Positions 28,101-36,668 of a DNA stretch of 64,000 nucleotides are shown piece by piece. The notes beneath the pieces were generated by a model. That model was not told where the DNA came from. It did not search any database and saw nothing but the letters and a program-made list of their open reading frames with translations. Position numbers and translations under genes: made by a program. The stretch is taken from the NCBI RefSeq assembly GCF_009674885.1, contig NZ_WKKA01000010.1:33946-97945 (forward strand). The letters run 5' to 3'. The stretch is from Paracoccus sp. S-4012 (GTDB lineage Bacteria; Pseudomonadota; Alphaproteobacteria; Rhodobacterales; Rhodobacteraceae). Position 1 is the first letter of the stretch; the number at the start of each line of letters is the position of its first letter.

Positions 28101-28602
28101 CGAAGGCGTCGCCCATCTCGCGCATCGCCCGCGTCACCGCGGCGCGGATCACCGGGGCGCCGAGGCGCTTGACCGCGGCGCGCAGCCCATCGTCGCCGCC
28201 CAGCACGCCACGGGTCAGGGCCAGCCCCTCGGTCGCCGCGTTGACCAGCCGCGAGGGCGATCCGCCCCGGTGCCGGGTCCAGTCGCCCTCACCGATCTTG
28301 TCGGCGATCAGCGCGTCGGCGGTGGCGCGGTCGGGCACCCGCAGCAGCGCCTCGGCCAGCGTCATCAGCGCCACCCCCTCGCGGGTCGAGAGGCCGTATT
28401 CGGCGAGGAACATTTCCATCAGGCCGGGGCGGGCGGAGGCGCGGATGGCGGTGACCAGCTCCGCGCCGTGGCGGGCGGCGGCGGCGCGCTGCGCGGGGTC
28501 GGGGGCGAAGGGGGCAAGGCGGTCGAGGAGGGTTGCCTCGTCGGCGCGCAGATCGGCGCGGAGGGCAGAGCGGTCGAGCGGGGTGGTGGTGGTGTGGAAC
28601 AT
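25129..28602 (-). CDS. putA: Bifunctional proline dehydrogenase / L-glutamate gamma-semialdehyde dehydrogenase
   Basis: Oxidises proline to glutamate in two channelled steps, using FAD then NAD. The protein is 1157 aa. The proline dehydrogenase barrel spans about residues 150-500 (YTYSYDMLGEAA, ISIKLSALHPRY, MVRLVKGAYWDTEIK, YAPVGPHKDLLAYLARRMLENGANSSF). The aldehyde dehydrogenase domain follows (about 540-1000: AISPWNFPLAIFTGQIAGAL, FTGSTATA, SAGQRCSALR with the catalytic cysteine). A divergent C-terminal domain of about 120 residues completes it. There is no ribbon-helix-helix domain at the N-terminus, so regulation is likely by the divergent Lrp-type gene. The ATG at 28602 is preferred over an upstream frame start at 28683. 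Confidence 0.95.
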   Translation of the reverse strand: MFHTTTTPLDRSALRADLRADEATLLDRLAPFAPDPAQRAAAARHGAELVTAIRASARPGLMEMFLAEYGLSTREGVALMTLAEALLRVPDRATADALIADKIGEGDWTRHRGGSPSRLVNAATEGLALTRGVLGGDDGLRAAVKRLGAPVIRAAVTRAMREMGDAFVLGRDMDEALRRGRAEARRGYTYSYDMLGEAAMTAADAAHFDAAYSAAIARLATEAKAGDIRDNPGISIKLSALHPRYVTAQRDRVMAELVPIVTRLARAAREARMGFNIDAEEQNRLELSLDVIEAVLPDPALAGWDGFGVVVQAYGKRAPAVLDWLHALAERHDRRIMVRLVKGAYWDTEIKRAQVDGVDGFPVFTRKAASDVAFLGCAGKLLAMRDRIYPQFATHNAHTVAAILAMTGDRRGFEFQRLHGMGEALHEILRESESTRCRIYAPVGPHKDLLAYLARRMLENGANSSFVNQVVDPRIAPEAVAADPWARLEAQGGNRTVVPAPELYLPERRNSAGADLQEPADLAAFEAARARFAGASWEAGPLTATEASGGEAQPVANPARPEDQPGIVREATPAEAEAAVAAAVPWDAPAQTRAAVLEAASDLYETHSGELCAILAREAGKTPLDALGEVREAVDFLRYYAARGRELGGAPPLGIVTAISPWNFPLAIFTGQIAGALVAGNAVLAKPAETTPLVAHRAVRLLHEAGIPHTALQLLPGPGGDLGAVLAGDPRVAGVVFTGSTATAQAINRRMAEGLAPSAPLIAETGGINAMIVDSTALPEQVVRDVLASAFQSAGQRCSALRCLYLQEDVAEGMLAMLKGAMDELRLGDPWDAATDVGPVIDDRARQGILAHVARARAEGRVIHELAAPPEGHFVAPAMIRVSGIEAIEREVFGPVLHVATFAADEIGRVIEAVNASGYGLTFALHSRMGGRVEATAGRVRCGNIYVNRNQIGAVVGVQPFGGEGLSGTGPKAGGPDYVAAFTRAAPPPPEPAPSPAPAADPAEVARRLAALPPARPAGGAEVLPGPTGELNRLARHGRGAVLCLGPTAADAAGQAAAATAAGSPALQVTPGARGPHAIDGLLSAAALTTLPGIAAVAFRGEGERAPALRRALAAREGAILPLLTAADIGPRMAVERHLCIDTTAAGGNTALLSEAG

Positions 28603-28727
28603 GGGCGCGGGCACCTTCGGGCGGGACGCCGGCAGTCTAGCGCAAGTCGGAGCGGGCAGGGGGCCTGTCGTTGTGCCGGGCACAGGCTTGTGGTCCGATG
28701 TTTACGCAGGTTGCAGGAGAGCCGCCC

Positions 28728-29195
28728 GTGAAAGAGCCGCGCCGCCGGAACATCGACCGCACCGATCTCCGCATCCTGCGCGAGCTGGCGCGCGACGGCC
28801 GGCTGCCGGTGACGGAGCTTGCGACCCGCATCGGGTTGTCGAAATCCCCGACCCAGGCCCGCCTCGCCCGGCTGGTCGCGGACGGCGTGATCCGCGGCTT
28901 CCGCGCCGATCTCGACCCTGCCGCGCTCGGGCGCGAGCATGTGGCCTTCGTCGAGGTGAAGCTGAAGGACACCTCGGAGGCGGCGCTCCGGGCCTTCAAC
29001 GCCCGCGTCCGCGAGGTGCCGGAGATCGAGCAGTGCCACATGATCGCCGGGGCGTTCGACTATCTCCTGAAGGTGCGGACGACCGATATCCGCGAGTATC
29101 GCGCGGTGCTGGGCGAGACGATCTCGAGCCTGCCGCATGTCGAGAGCACCTCGACGCATGTGAGCATGGAGGCGGTGAAGGATCAGCTGGCGTAA
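28728..29195 (+). CDS. putR: Lrp/AsnC-family regulator (probable proline-responsive activator of putA)
   Basis: DNA-binding regulator of about 155 aa. The N-terminal winged helix-turn-helix is at residues about 10-60 (IDRTDLRILRELARDGRLPVTELATRIGLS), and the C-terminal RAM ligand-binding domain follows (HVAFVEVKL, IAGAFDYLLKVRTTDI). It is divergent from putA with about 125 bp between starts, the arrangement of Lrp-type PutR activators in alphaproteobacteria. The GTG at 28728 follows AGGAGA; ATGs at 28698 and 28671 are in frame but lie in the shared control region. The gene is followed by repeat copy A. Confidence 0.88.
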   Translation: MKEPRRRNIDRTDLRILRELARDGRLPVTELATRIGLSKSPTQARLARLVADGVIRGFRADLDPAALGREHVAFVEVKLKDTSEAALRAFNARVREVPEIEQCHMIAGAFDYLLKVRTTDIREYRAVLGETISSLPHVESTSTHVSMEAVKDQLA

Positions 29196-29211
29196 GGGGG
29201 GAGGCGAACGC

Positions 29212-29375
29212 TGCCGCGCGAGGGATCGGGGCGCGTGACCCGATCCCGCTCGGTCGGTTGACGAAGCGAAACGGAGGGTCCGCGCACGCACGAAGGTGGG
29301 CGCAATCGCGCCCGCCTGTGGGGCGGGCGGGCGCGGACCCGTCCGCTTTGGCGGACGGGCGGGAGGTAGCGGCGG
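29212..29375 (+). repeat. Two-hairpin intergenic repeat, copy A
   Basis: Two hairpins joined by a conserved linker. Hairpin 1: GGGATCGGG (29222-29230) and CCCGATCCC (29239-29247), perfect 9-bp arms with an 8-nt loop. Hairpin 2: CCCGTCCGC (29338-29346), TTTG, GCGGACGGG (29351-29359), perfect arms. The linker includes GCGCACGCACGAAGGTGGGC. Relative to copy B (39.6 kb, opposite strand) it has about 30 extra bases before hairpin 2. It lies 3' of the Lrp gene, reading in the same direction, and ends near the manC stop codon. Confidence 0.85.
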
Positions 29376-29399
29376 CGTCGGCCGGGTCTTCGGGCTCCG

Positions 29400-30845
29400 C
29401 TACCCCCGCGCGCCCTCGCCCCGCGCATAGGCGTCCTCATACCGCACGATGTCGTCCTCGCCGAGATAGGCCCCCGTCTGCACCTCGATCAGCACCATCG
29501 GCAGCCGCCCGGGATTCTCCAGCCGGTGCACCGCGCCCAGCGGCACGTAGATCGACTGGTTCTCGGTCATCAGCGTCACCTGCTCGTCCACCGTCACCTT
29601 CGCGGTGCCGCTGACCACGATCCAGTGCTCGGCCCGGTGCATGTGGCTCTGCAGCGAGAGGCTGGCGCCGGGCTTCACCACGATGCGCTTGACCTGGAAG
29701 CGGTCGCCCAAGGCCAGCGTCTCGAACCAGCCCCAGGGGCGGTGGTCGGTGCGGAAAGCCTCGGCCTGCTTGGCGCCCTTCTGCTTCAGCGCGGCGACGG
29801 CGCGGCGGACCTCCTGCGCGCGGTTCATGGGCGCGACCAGCACCGCGTCGCCGGTCGCCACGACCATCGTGTCGGTGAGGCCAATGCCGACCACCTCGAC
29901 ATCCTCGGCCTCCGACCGCAGCAGCACGTCGCCGCAGTCGATCGCCGTCGCGCGGCCCCCGGCCACGGTCCCGCCCCCGGCCTCGCGCCAGACCGCGTCC
30001 CAGCCACCGAGGTCCGACCAGTGGCCCGCAAAGCGCACGACCGAGAGGTTGTCGGCCCGCTCCATCACCGCGTAATCGATCGAGAGGTCCGGCAGCCCGG
30101 CCCACGGGGCGCTTGCGAGGCGGGTGAAGCCGAGGTCGGCGCGCGCGCCTTCGAGGCTGGCTGCGACGGGGTCGAGAAACTCGGGCGCATGGGTGCGGAA
30201 GGCCTCGATCATCGTCCGGGCGGTGAAGAGGAAGATGCCCGCATTCCAGAGATAGCGGCCCTCGGCCAGCATGGCCGCGGCGGCGGGCGCGTCGGGCTTC
30301 TCGACGAAGCGGGCGAGGGGGGCGGGGCCGTCGCCGGGCGGGCCGTCGAGTTCGAGCCATCCATAGCCGGTCTCGGCGCGCGTGGGCTGGATGCCGAAGG
30401 TCACGATCCGTCCCCCGCGGGCCGCCTCCGCACCCTCGGCCACGGCGCGCGTGAAGGCCTCGGCATCGGGGACGACGTGGTCCGAGGGGGCGACCAGCAG
30501 CAGCCGGTCGGGGTCCTCGCGCGCGACCAGCAGCGCGGCGGCGAGGATCGCGGGGGCGGTGTTGCGCGCCTCGGGCTCGATCAGGATGGCGTCGGGGGTC
30601 AGGCCCGCGGCCTCCAGCTGCTCGGTCACGATGAAGCGGAACTCGGCATTCGTCATCACCACCGGCGCGGCGTAGCCCTGCCCCGAGAGCCGCGAGGCCG
30701 AGGCCTGGAACAGCGACTGCGGCCCCAGAAGCGGCGCGAACTGCTTCGGGAACGCCTTGCGCGACACCGGCCAGAGCCGCGTCCCCGAGCCGCCTGCCAG
30801 CAGCACCGGCGTGATCCGTCCGCTTCCGTTTCCGGCCATGTCCAT
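29400..30845 (-). CDS. manC: Mannose-1-phosphate guanylyltransferase / mannose-6-phosphate isomerase
   Basis: Makes GDP-mannose for polysaccharide synthesis; the fused type II protein also isomerises fructose-6-P to mannose-6-P. The protein is 481 aa: an N-terminal nucleotidyltransferase domain (LLAGGSGTRLWPVSRKAFPKQF near residue 15, then FVEKP), and a C-terminal cupin isomerase domain (RPWGWFETLALGDRFQVKRI, HMHRAEHWIVVSGTA, ENQSIYVPLGAVHRLENPG). The ATG at 30845 is used; a TTG at 30854 and an ATG at 30839 are alternatives. With pgi just upstream it links fructose-6-P to GDP-mannose and may feed the glycan genes at 16.5-25 kb. Confidence 0.94.
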   Translation of the reverse strand: MDMAGNGSGRITPVLLAGGSGTRLWPVSRKAFPKQFAPLLGPQSLFQASASRLSGQGYAAPVVMTNAEFRFIVTEQLEAAGLTPDAILIEPEARNTAPAILAAALLVAREDPDRLLLVAPSDHVVPDAEAFTRAVAEGAEAARGGRIVTFGIQPTRAETGYGWLELDGPPGDGPAPLARFVEKPDAPAAAAMLAEGRYLWNAGIFLFTARTMIEAFRTHAPEFLDPVAASLEGARADLGFTRLASAPWAGLPDLSIDYAVMERADNLSVVRFAGHWSDLGGWDAVWREAGGGTVAGGRATAIDCGDVLLRSEAEDVEVVGIGLTDTMVVATGDAVLVAPMNRAQEVRRAVAALKQKGAKQAEAFRTDHRPWGWFETLALGDRFQVKRIVVKPGASLSLQSHMHRAEHWIVVSGTAKVTVDEQVTLMTENQSIYVPLGAVHRLENPGRLPMVLIEVQTGAYLGEDDIVRYEDAYARGEGARG

Positions 30846-30930
30846 CCCCAGCAATGATCCACGGCCTCGGGCCGCGATGAATCCTTGATTGCCATCTTAA
30901 CGGGCGTGCGACGGGTGCAGTAAAGCCCCG

Positions 30931-32547
30931 TCAGCCGGCCATGTCGCGGACCCGTGCAGCCAGCCGCTCGGTCGAGGGATCGTGCCCCGGCACGTCCTCA
31001 CCCTCTAGCAGCGCCACGAGGCTCGCCGCCAACTCCTTGCCCAGCTCCACCCCCCACTGGTCGAAGCTGTTGATCCCCAGCACGACCCCCTCCACGAAGA
31101 CCCGATGCTCGTAGAGCGCGACCAGCTGGCCCAGCGTGAAGGGGTTCAGCTCGTCCATCAGCAGCAGCACCGAGGGGCGGTTGCCGGGAAAGACCCGGTG
31201 GCGCGCCTGCCGCTCGGCCTCGGCGGCGGGCAGGCCCTTCCCGGCCAGCAGCGCCCGCGCCGCGTCGAGCGGGCGCCCGCGCATCAGCGCCTCGGCCTGC
31301 GCGAGGCAGTTGGCGGCCAGCAGCAGGTGGTGGCGCGCAAGCTGCGGCTCGTGGCCGCGGGCTGTGAGGATGAACTCGCAGGGGACGACCTGGGTGCCCT
31401 GGTGGATCAGCTGGAAGAAGGCGTGCTGGCCGTTGGTCCCCGGCTCGCCCCAGACCACCGGGCCGGAGGGGCGGGTCAGGTCGCCCCCGTCCATCGCCAC
31501 GCGCTTGCCGTTGCTCTCCATCTCGAGCTGCTGGAGATAGGCGGGCAGACGCGCGAGCCGCTGGTCGTAGGGGATCACGGCGCGGGTGGGGTAGCCGCAG
31601 AGCTGGCGGTGCCAGATGCCGGTGAGGCCGAGGATGACGGGCAGGTTCGCGTCGAGCGGCGCTTCGCGGAAGTGCCGATCCATCGCCCGCGCGCCGTCCA
31701 GCAGGCGGTCGAACGGGTCGGGGCCGACGCCCAGCATCAGCGACAGCCCGATCGGCCCCCACATCGAATAACGCCCGCCGACCCAGTCCTCGAAGCCGAA
31801 CACGCGCGCCTCGGGGATGCCGAACGCCGCGGTGCGGTCGAGGGCCGAGGAGACGGCGGCGAAATGCGCGGCCGGGTCGGGAACGGCTGCGGCAAGCCAC
31901 GCCCGCGCGCTTGCGGCATTGGTCATGGTCTCGAGCGTGGTGAAGGTCTTGGAGGCGATGACCACCAGCGTCGTCGCGGGGTGGAGGCCCCGCACCGTAT
32001 CGGCAAAGTCGGCGCTGTCCACATTCGAGACGAAATGCAGCCGCGGCCCATCCAGCCACGGCGAAAGCGCCCGCGCCGCCATTGCCGGCCCAAGGTCCGA
32101 GCCGCCGATGCCGATATTGACCACATCCGTCACCCGCCCACCGCTGACGGTGAACCCGCCGCCGCGCACGGCTTCGGCGAAGGCCCGCATCCGGGCGAGC
32201 GTGGCGTGGACGCCCGGCACCACGTCGGTGCCGTCCACCTCGATCCGCTCCTCCGGCCCGGCGCGAAGTGCCGTGTGCAGCACCGCCCGTCCCTCGGTCT
32301 CGTTGATCGTCTCGCCCGAAAACATCGCCTCGCGCCGCGCCTCCACCCCGGCGGCGCGGGCGAGTGCGAGCAGCAGATCGCGGGCCCGGTCGTCGATCGC
32401 GGTCTTGGACCAGTCGAGGAGCAGCCCGTCAGCCTCGGTCGAGAAGCGCGCGGCGCGGTCCCGGTCGGCGGCGAACAGCGCGTCGATCCGGGTGTCTTCG
32501 GTTGCCCGGCGGTGGTCGGTGAGGGCCTGCCATTCGGTTTCAAGCAT
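30931..32547 (-). CDS. pgi: Glucose-6-phosphate isomerase
   Basis: Interconverts glucose-6-P and fructose-6-P in the cytoplasm. The protein is 538 aa, with [18 protein letters not shown] (sugar-phosphate loop), [35 protein letters not shown], and near the C-terminus [12 protein letters not shown] with the catalytic lysine. The ATG at 32547 has GGAG 7 nt upstream and starts at the usual family position; the frame remains open upstream without support. It lies about 120 bp after the PIN-protein gene and 85 bp before manC on the same strand. Confidence 0.95.
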   Translation of the reverse strand: MLETEWQALTDHRRATEDTRIDALFAADRDRAARFSTEADGLLLDWSKTAIDDRARDLLLALARAAGVEARREAMFSGETINETEGRAVLHTALRAGPEERIEVDGTDVVPGVHATLARMRAFAEAVRGGGFTVSGGRVTDVVNIGIGGSDLGPAMAARALSPWLDGPRLHFVSNVDSADFADTVRGLHPATTLVVIASKTFTTLETMTNAASARAWLAAAVPDPAAHFAAVSSALDRTAAFGIPEARVFGFEDWVGGRYSMWGPIGLSLMLGVGPDPFDRLLDGARAMDRHFREAPLDANLPVILGLTGIWHRQLCGYPTRAVIPYDQRLARLPAYLQQLEMESNGKRVAMDGGDLTRPSGPVVWGEPGTNGQHAFFQLIHQGTQVVPCEFILTARGHEPQLARHHLLLAANCLAQAEALMRGRPLDAARALLAGKGLPAAEAERQARHRVFPGNRPSVLLLMDELNPFTLGQLVALYEHRVFVEGVVLGINSFDQWGVELGKELAASLVALLEGEDVPGHDPSTERLAARVRDMAG

Positions 32548-32668
32548 CAAGGGCTCCGGCGAGGGGAAGAGGCGCCGCCATCGACTATCATCGGCGCGGG
32601 TTGCGTTGTCATGCTCCCGCTTTGCAGCAGCTTCGTGACGAAAGGGAACGCCGCCCCCGGACAAGGGT

Positions 32669-33205
32669 TCAGCCGAGCGCCTTCGCCAGCCGCGTCAGCC
32701 GCACGCGCTTGAGCATCTCGCGCCGTGTCATGGCCGCGCCCGCGGCCTTGGCGCGGGCATGGACCGCGTCCACGATGCGCTCGACCGCTTCCGGCTCGGC
32801 CCGCCAGAGCGACAGCAGCATCTCGTCCGGGTGCCGCGCCTCGATCCCGACCGCCGCCATGGCGCCGCGCGGGAAATCGCGCAGGTTCGCCGTCACGATC
32901 AGCGTCGCGCCGGAGGCCAGCGCCGCCTCGACCACATGCCGGTCGGCCGGATCGGGCAGGTCGAGGCCGCGCGCGCGCTCGCCATCGTCGGGCGCGAGCG
33001 CATCGGGGAAGCGGTCGGCCATCAGCGCCGCTTCCACGCGCGCGATACGCTCGCCCTCGGGGCCGAGGCGGGCGGCGGCGTGGGTCCATTCGGCGAGGAT
33101 GCGCGGCGACCAGCGCGGCGCGATCAGCCCGGCCTCGGCCGCGCCGATGAGGATTTCGCGCAGCACGGTCGGATAGAGGACGCAGGCATCGAGGACCGCG
33201 CGCAT
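32669..33205 (-). CDS. PIN-domain protein (RSP_2648-like)
   Basis: Predicted PIN-fold nuclease of 178 aa. The N-terminus [12 protein letters not shown] carries the first acidic residue (D6). Others follow at SPRILAEW (Glu near residue 39) and [16 protein letters not shown] (Asp near 85-88), then [10 protein letters not shown], the usual last acidic segment. These fit the four-acid Mg-dependent PIN active site. It matches a family common in Rhodobacteraceae that includes R. sphaeroides RSP_2648. No antitoxin-sized gene is adjacent; instead the start overlaps the rlmI stop (TGATG), suggesting an RNA-processing role rather than a toxin, which is inference. Confidence 0.82.
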   Translation of the reverse strand: MRAVLDACVLYPTVLREILIGAAEAGLIAPRWSPRILAEWTHAAARLGPEGERIARVEAALMADRFPDALAPDDGERARGLDLPDPADRHVVEAALASGATLIVTANLRDFPRGAMAAVGIEARHPDEMLLSLWRAEPEAVERIVDAVHARAKAAGAAMTRREMLKRVRLTRLAKALG

Positions 33206-34395
33206 CAGCCGTCGAGCCGGAACGACAGCGCCTTGAGGTAGCCTGACTCGGCCAGTTGCGGCAGCACCGGGTGGTCGGGCCCGGCGAAGCCAGTGCGGAT
33301 GAGCTGCATCCGCCGCCCGCCGCGGCCGATGCCGCGGGCGCAGGCGTTGCGGAAGAGGTCGAGGCCCGCGGCATGGCTGCAGGAGCAGAGGATCAGGTCG
33401 CCGCCCGGCGCCACCAACGGGGCGGCGAGGCGGGCCACGCGCTCATAGGCGCGCAGGCCCGCTTCGAGCGCGGGCTTCGCAGGCGCGAAGGCCGGCGGGT
33501 CGCAGATGACAAGGCCGAAGCGCCTGCCCTCGGCGGCCAGCGCCTCCATCGCCGCGAAGGCGTCCTGCTGGCGGGTCTCGAGCCGGTCCGCGGCGCCCAT
33601 CGCCGCCGCGCCCTGCCGCGCGAGGTCCAGCGCCGCGGCCGAGCCGTCCACGCAGAGCGCGCGCGTCGCCCCCGCCGCCAGCGCGGCGAGGCCGAAGCCG
33701 CCGACATGGGCGAACACGTCCAGCACCTCGCGCCCGCGCGCGAGCCGCTGGGCAAAGGCGTGGTTCGGCCGCTGGTCGAAGAAGAGGCCGGTCTTCTGCC
33801 CGCCCGTCAGGTCGGCCAGATAGATCGCGCCGTTCATCGGCACCTCGATCGGCGCGTCGGGGGCGGTCCCGGCCAGCACCTCGGTCCGCTCCGCCAGCCC
33901 TTCGAGTCCGCGGGTCCGGCCGGAGCCGTTCAGGATCACCGTGCGGACGCCCGTGACCTCGACCAGGGCCGCGGCGATGTCGGCGGCCATCGCGTCGGCC
34001 CAAGCGGCGTTCGGCTGCATGACGGCGGCCTCGCCGAAGCGATCCACGATCAGGCCAGGGAGGCCGTCGGCCTCGGCATGGACGAGGCGGTAGAAGGGCG
34101 CGTCGTAGAGGGTCTCGCGCAAGGCCAAAGCACGCCGCAGCCGGGCGGCGATCCAGCCGCCGTCGATCTCGGCCGCGGGATCGGCGTCCATCATCCGCGC
34201 GACGATCTTCGACGCCGGGTTGACCGTCACCACGCCCAGGGGGCGGCGCTCGTCGTCCTCCAGCACGGCGAAAACGCCGGGCAGCAGGGCCTTGGTGCGG
34301 CGGTCGAGGACCAGCTCGTCGGCGAAGACCCAGGGAAAGCCGTGGCGGATGGCGCGGGGGTTCGACTTCGGGCGCAGGCGGATGGTGGGCAGCAA
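33205..34395 (-). CDS. rlmI: 23S rRNA (cytosine-C5)-methyltransferase RlmI-like
   Basis: Class I SAM-dependent rRNA m5C methyltransferase of 396 aa. An N-terminal PUA-like region (IRHGFPWVFADELV) is followed by an RlmI middle domain (FYRLVHAEADGLPGLIVDRFG) and a Rossmann methyltransferase (DVFAHVGGFGLAALAAGA for SAM, ICDPPAF as motif IV, CSCSHAAG with the catalytic cysteine). In E. coli RlmI methylates C1962. The exact target here is inferred from family. It overlaps the PIN gene downstream, and an MFS carrier gene lies 61 bp upstream. Confidence 0.9.
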   Translation of the reverse strand: MLPTIRLRPKSNPRAIRHGFPWVFADELVLDRRTKALLPGVFAVLEDDERRPLGVVTVNPASKIVARMMDADPAAEIDGGWIAARLRRALALRETLYDAPFYRLVHAEADGLPGLIVDRFGEAAVMQPNAAWADAMAADIAAALVEVTGVRTVILNGSGRTRGLEGLAERTEVLAGTAPDAPIEVPMNGAIYLADLTGGQKTGLFFDQRPNHAFAQRLARGREVLDVFAHVGGFGLAALAAGATRALCVDGSAAALDLARQGAAAMGAADRLETRQQDAFAAMEALAAEGRRFGLVICDPPAFAPAKPALEAGLRAYERVARLAAPLVAPGGDLILCSCSHAAGLDLFRNACARGIGRGGRRMQLIRTGFAGPDHPVLPQLAESGYLKALSFRLDG

Positions 34396-34456
34396 GGGGC
34401 GGCTCCTCGGCTAAGGGCGCCGGTCTCGCACCGCCTCGCGCCGCGGGCAAGCGGCC

Positions 34457-35689
34457 TCAGGCCTCTTTCGGGCGCATCGTCAGCCAGATCAGCGCGCCGC
34501 CGGCCAGCACGAGGAACGGCAGCATCGCCATGTTCACCGCGCTCCACCCCGCCTGCGGGGTCGCTGCGGCGCAGTTGAGCAGCCCGCCGGAACTGAGCGA
34601 GGCGAGGAACACGCCGCCGAAGACGACGAAATCGTTGATCCCCTGGATACGCTCGCGCTCCTCGGGATTCTGGGCGCCGGTCAGCATCGCCGTCGCGCCG
34701 ATATAGCCGAAGTTCCAGCCGATCCCCAGCAGCACCAATGCGCCGAGGAAATGCGTGATCTCCACCCCCGAGAGCGCCACCGCACCCGCGGCGGCAAGGA
34801 TGACGAGGCCCGTGCCCACGACGCGGGGTGCGCCGAAGCGGGCGATGACGTGGCCGGTGACGAAGCTCGGCAGATACATGGCGAGGATATGGGCCGAGAC
34901 GACGCCCGAGACGGTCTGCTCGGAAAAGCCGCAGCCGACCATCGCCAGCGGCGTCGAGGTCATCACGAGGTTCATCAGCGCATAGCTGACCATGCCGCAG
35001 ATCATCGCCACAAGGACCACGGGGCGCCGGGTGAGGTCGCGCAGCCCCACCAGGCGGGGCGCACCGGCCGCCGCGACGGGGCGCGGCCGCACCGGGATGT
35101 CGAGCTGCGAGAAGAGGAGCGGCCCGAGGACCAGGTTCAGCGCGACGATCCCGGCATAGGTGGCGAGGAACGGGATCGCCGTCAGCCCGGCCGTTGCGCT
35201 GACCATCAGCGGCCCGGTGATCGCCGAGACGAGGCCGCCGGCGAGGACGTAGCTGATCGCCTTCGGCTGCATCTCGGGCGAGGCGGTGTCGGTAGCGGCG
35301 AAGCGGTAGAAGCCCTGCGCGGCCATGTAGACGCCGCTCATGGTCATTCCGGCCATGAAGACCCAGAAGTTGCCTTGCCAGAGGCCCCAGGTCGAGAGCG
35401 CCGCCCCGACCGCCGCGATCAGCGCCGCGGCGACGAAGCCCATCTGGCGCCCGTGGACCTGCATGAAGCCCGCGAGCGGCCGGGCCGAGAGGGTCGAGCC
35501 GAGAATCATCATCGACAGCGGCAGGGTGGCGAGGCAGGGGTTCGGCGCGATGGACTGCCCGGCCAGCCCGCCGGCGATGAACTGCACCGACATCTGCGCG
35601 CCGAGGAAGGACTGCGCCAGCACCAGCACGATGATGTTGCGCCACATGCGGCGCGGCTGGAACGTGTCGGTCATAGTCGCGGCGGTCAT
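34457..35689 (-). CDS. MFS transporter
   Basis: Inner-membrane carrier of 410 aa with twelve predicted membrane segments (for example NIIVLVLAQSFLGAQMSV at residue 18 and LVLGIGWNFGYIGATAML near 300). The cytoplasmic loop after TM2-3 has the weak motif MQVHGRQMGF in place of the usual MFS motif A. The substrate cannot be read. It lies 58 bp downstream of psuG on the same strand, so uptake of pseudouridine or another nucleoside is a reasonable guess but not shown. The ATG at 35689 is used; a second ATG lies five codons in. Confidence 0.82.
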   Translation of the reverse strand: MTAATMTDTFQPRRMWRNIIVLVLAQSFLGAQMSVQFIAGGLAGQSIAPNPCLATLPLSMMILGSTLSARPLAGFMQVHGRQMGFVAAALIAAVGAALSTWGLWQGNFWVFMAGMTMSGVYMAAQGFYRFAATDTASPEMQPKAISYVLAGGLVSAITGPLMVSATAGLTAIPFLATYAGIVALNLVLGPLLFSQLDIPVRPRPVAAAGAPRLVGLRDLTRRPVVLVAMICGMVSYALMNLVMTSTPLAMVGCGFSEQTVSGVVSAHILAMYLPSFVTGHVIARFGAPRVVGTGLVILAAAGAVALSGVEITHFLGALVLLGIGWNFGYIGATAMLTGAQNPEERERIQGINDFVVFGGVFLASLSSGGLLNCAAATPQAGWSAVNMAMLPFLVLAGGALIWLTMRPKEA

Positions 35690-35747
35690 GGGTCTTCACT
35701 CTGGACGGCGCGCGACGGTGGACCGGCGCCGCGACGGGCGCAAGGCG

Positions 35748-36668
35748 TCAGCCAGCCGCGAGCGCCCGTGCGATACGCGCGCCGAGGCGGGCGTTGTGCA
35801 GGACCAGTGCGACGTTGGAGTCGAGCGAGCGGCCCCCGGTCAGCTCGAAGATCCGCTGGAGCAGGAAGGGGGTCACGTCCTTCCTGACCACGCCCTGTAC
35901 CTCGGCCTCGGAGAGAGCACGGGCAACGATGGGGTCGATCTCGGCCGGCGCGATCTCGGCCTCCGGCGGGATCGGATTCGCCACCAACTGCCCCCCGGCG
36001 AGGCCGAGGCGGCGGCGCATCCGGTGCGCGGCGGCGATCTCCTCCGCCGTGTCGAGGCGAAGCGGCGCGGCGAGGCCCGAGTCGCGGGACCAGAAGGCCG
36101 GGAAGGCGTCCTGCCCGACCGCGATCACCGGGACGCCGAGGGTCTCCAGCGTTTCGAGGGTCTTCGGCAGATCGAGGATCGCCTTCGCCCCTGCCGCGAT
36201 TACGGTCACGGGCGTGCGCGCGAGCTCATGCAGGTCGGCCGAGACGTCGAGGCTGGTCTCGGCCCCACGGTGGACCCCGCCGATGCCGCCGGTGGCGAAG
36301 ACCTCGATCCCCGCCAGATGCGCGCAGATCATCGTTGCGGCGACAGTCGTGGCGCCCGGCCGCCCGGTGGCCAGCGCCACGGCCAGATCGGCGCGGCTGA
36401 GCTTCATCACCTCGGCCTGCGGCAGCCGCGCGAGGCGTTCCAGTTGCGCGTCGGTCAGCCCGACATGGATGCGCCCGTCCATCACAGCGATGGTCGCGGG
36501 GGTGGCGCCTTCCTCGCGGATGGTGGCCTCGACCGAACGGGCCATCTCGAGGTTCTGCGGCCAAGGCATCCCGTGGGTGACGATGGTCGATTCGAGCGCC
36601 ACCACGGGGCGGCGTTCGGCCAGCGCGGCGGCGATCTCGGGCGAGGGATCGAGCGGGGGAGTGGTCAC
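35748..36668 (-). CDS. psuG: Pseudouridine-5'-phosphate glycosidase
   Basis: Reversibly splits pseudouridine 5'-phosphate into uracil and ribose 5-phosphate, breaking a C-glycosidic bond. The protein is 306 aa with the family's ALESTIVTHGMPWPQN near residue 24, GATTVAATMICAHLAGI, FATGGIGGVHRGAE and the Mn-site region SLDVSADL, then NPIPPEAEI. The start is a GTG at 36668 overlapping the psuK stop (GTGA), with AGGAGA 7 nt upstream. Together with psuK it forms the complete pseudouridine degradation pair; released uracil can be used by upp at 48 kb. Confidence 0.95.
   Translation of the reverse strand: MTTPPLDPSPEIAAALAERRPVVALESTIVTHGMPWPQNLEMARSVEATIREEGATPATIAVMDGRIHVGLTDAQLERLARLPQAEVMKLSRADLAVALATGRPGATTVAATMICAHLAGIEVFATGGIGGVHRGAETSLDVSADLHELARTPVTVIAAGAKAILDLPKTLETLETLGVPVIAVGQDAFPAFWSRDSGLAAPLRLDTAEEIAAAHRMRRRLGLAGGQLVANPIPPEAEIAPAEIDPIVARALSEAEVQGVVRKDVTPFLLQRIFELTGGRSLDSNVALVLHNARLGARIARALAAG

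Noticed and set aside
23998..28731. Very long plus-strand open frame (1577 codons) opposite putA
   Set aside because: It is antisense to the clearly recognisable putA, low in complexity and rich in Arg/Gly/His, as expected for a shadow frame in high-GC DNA.
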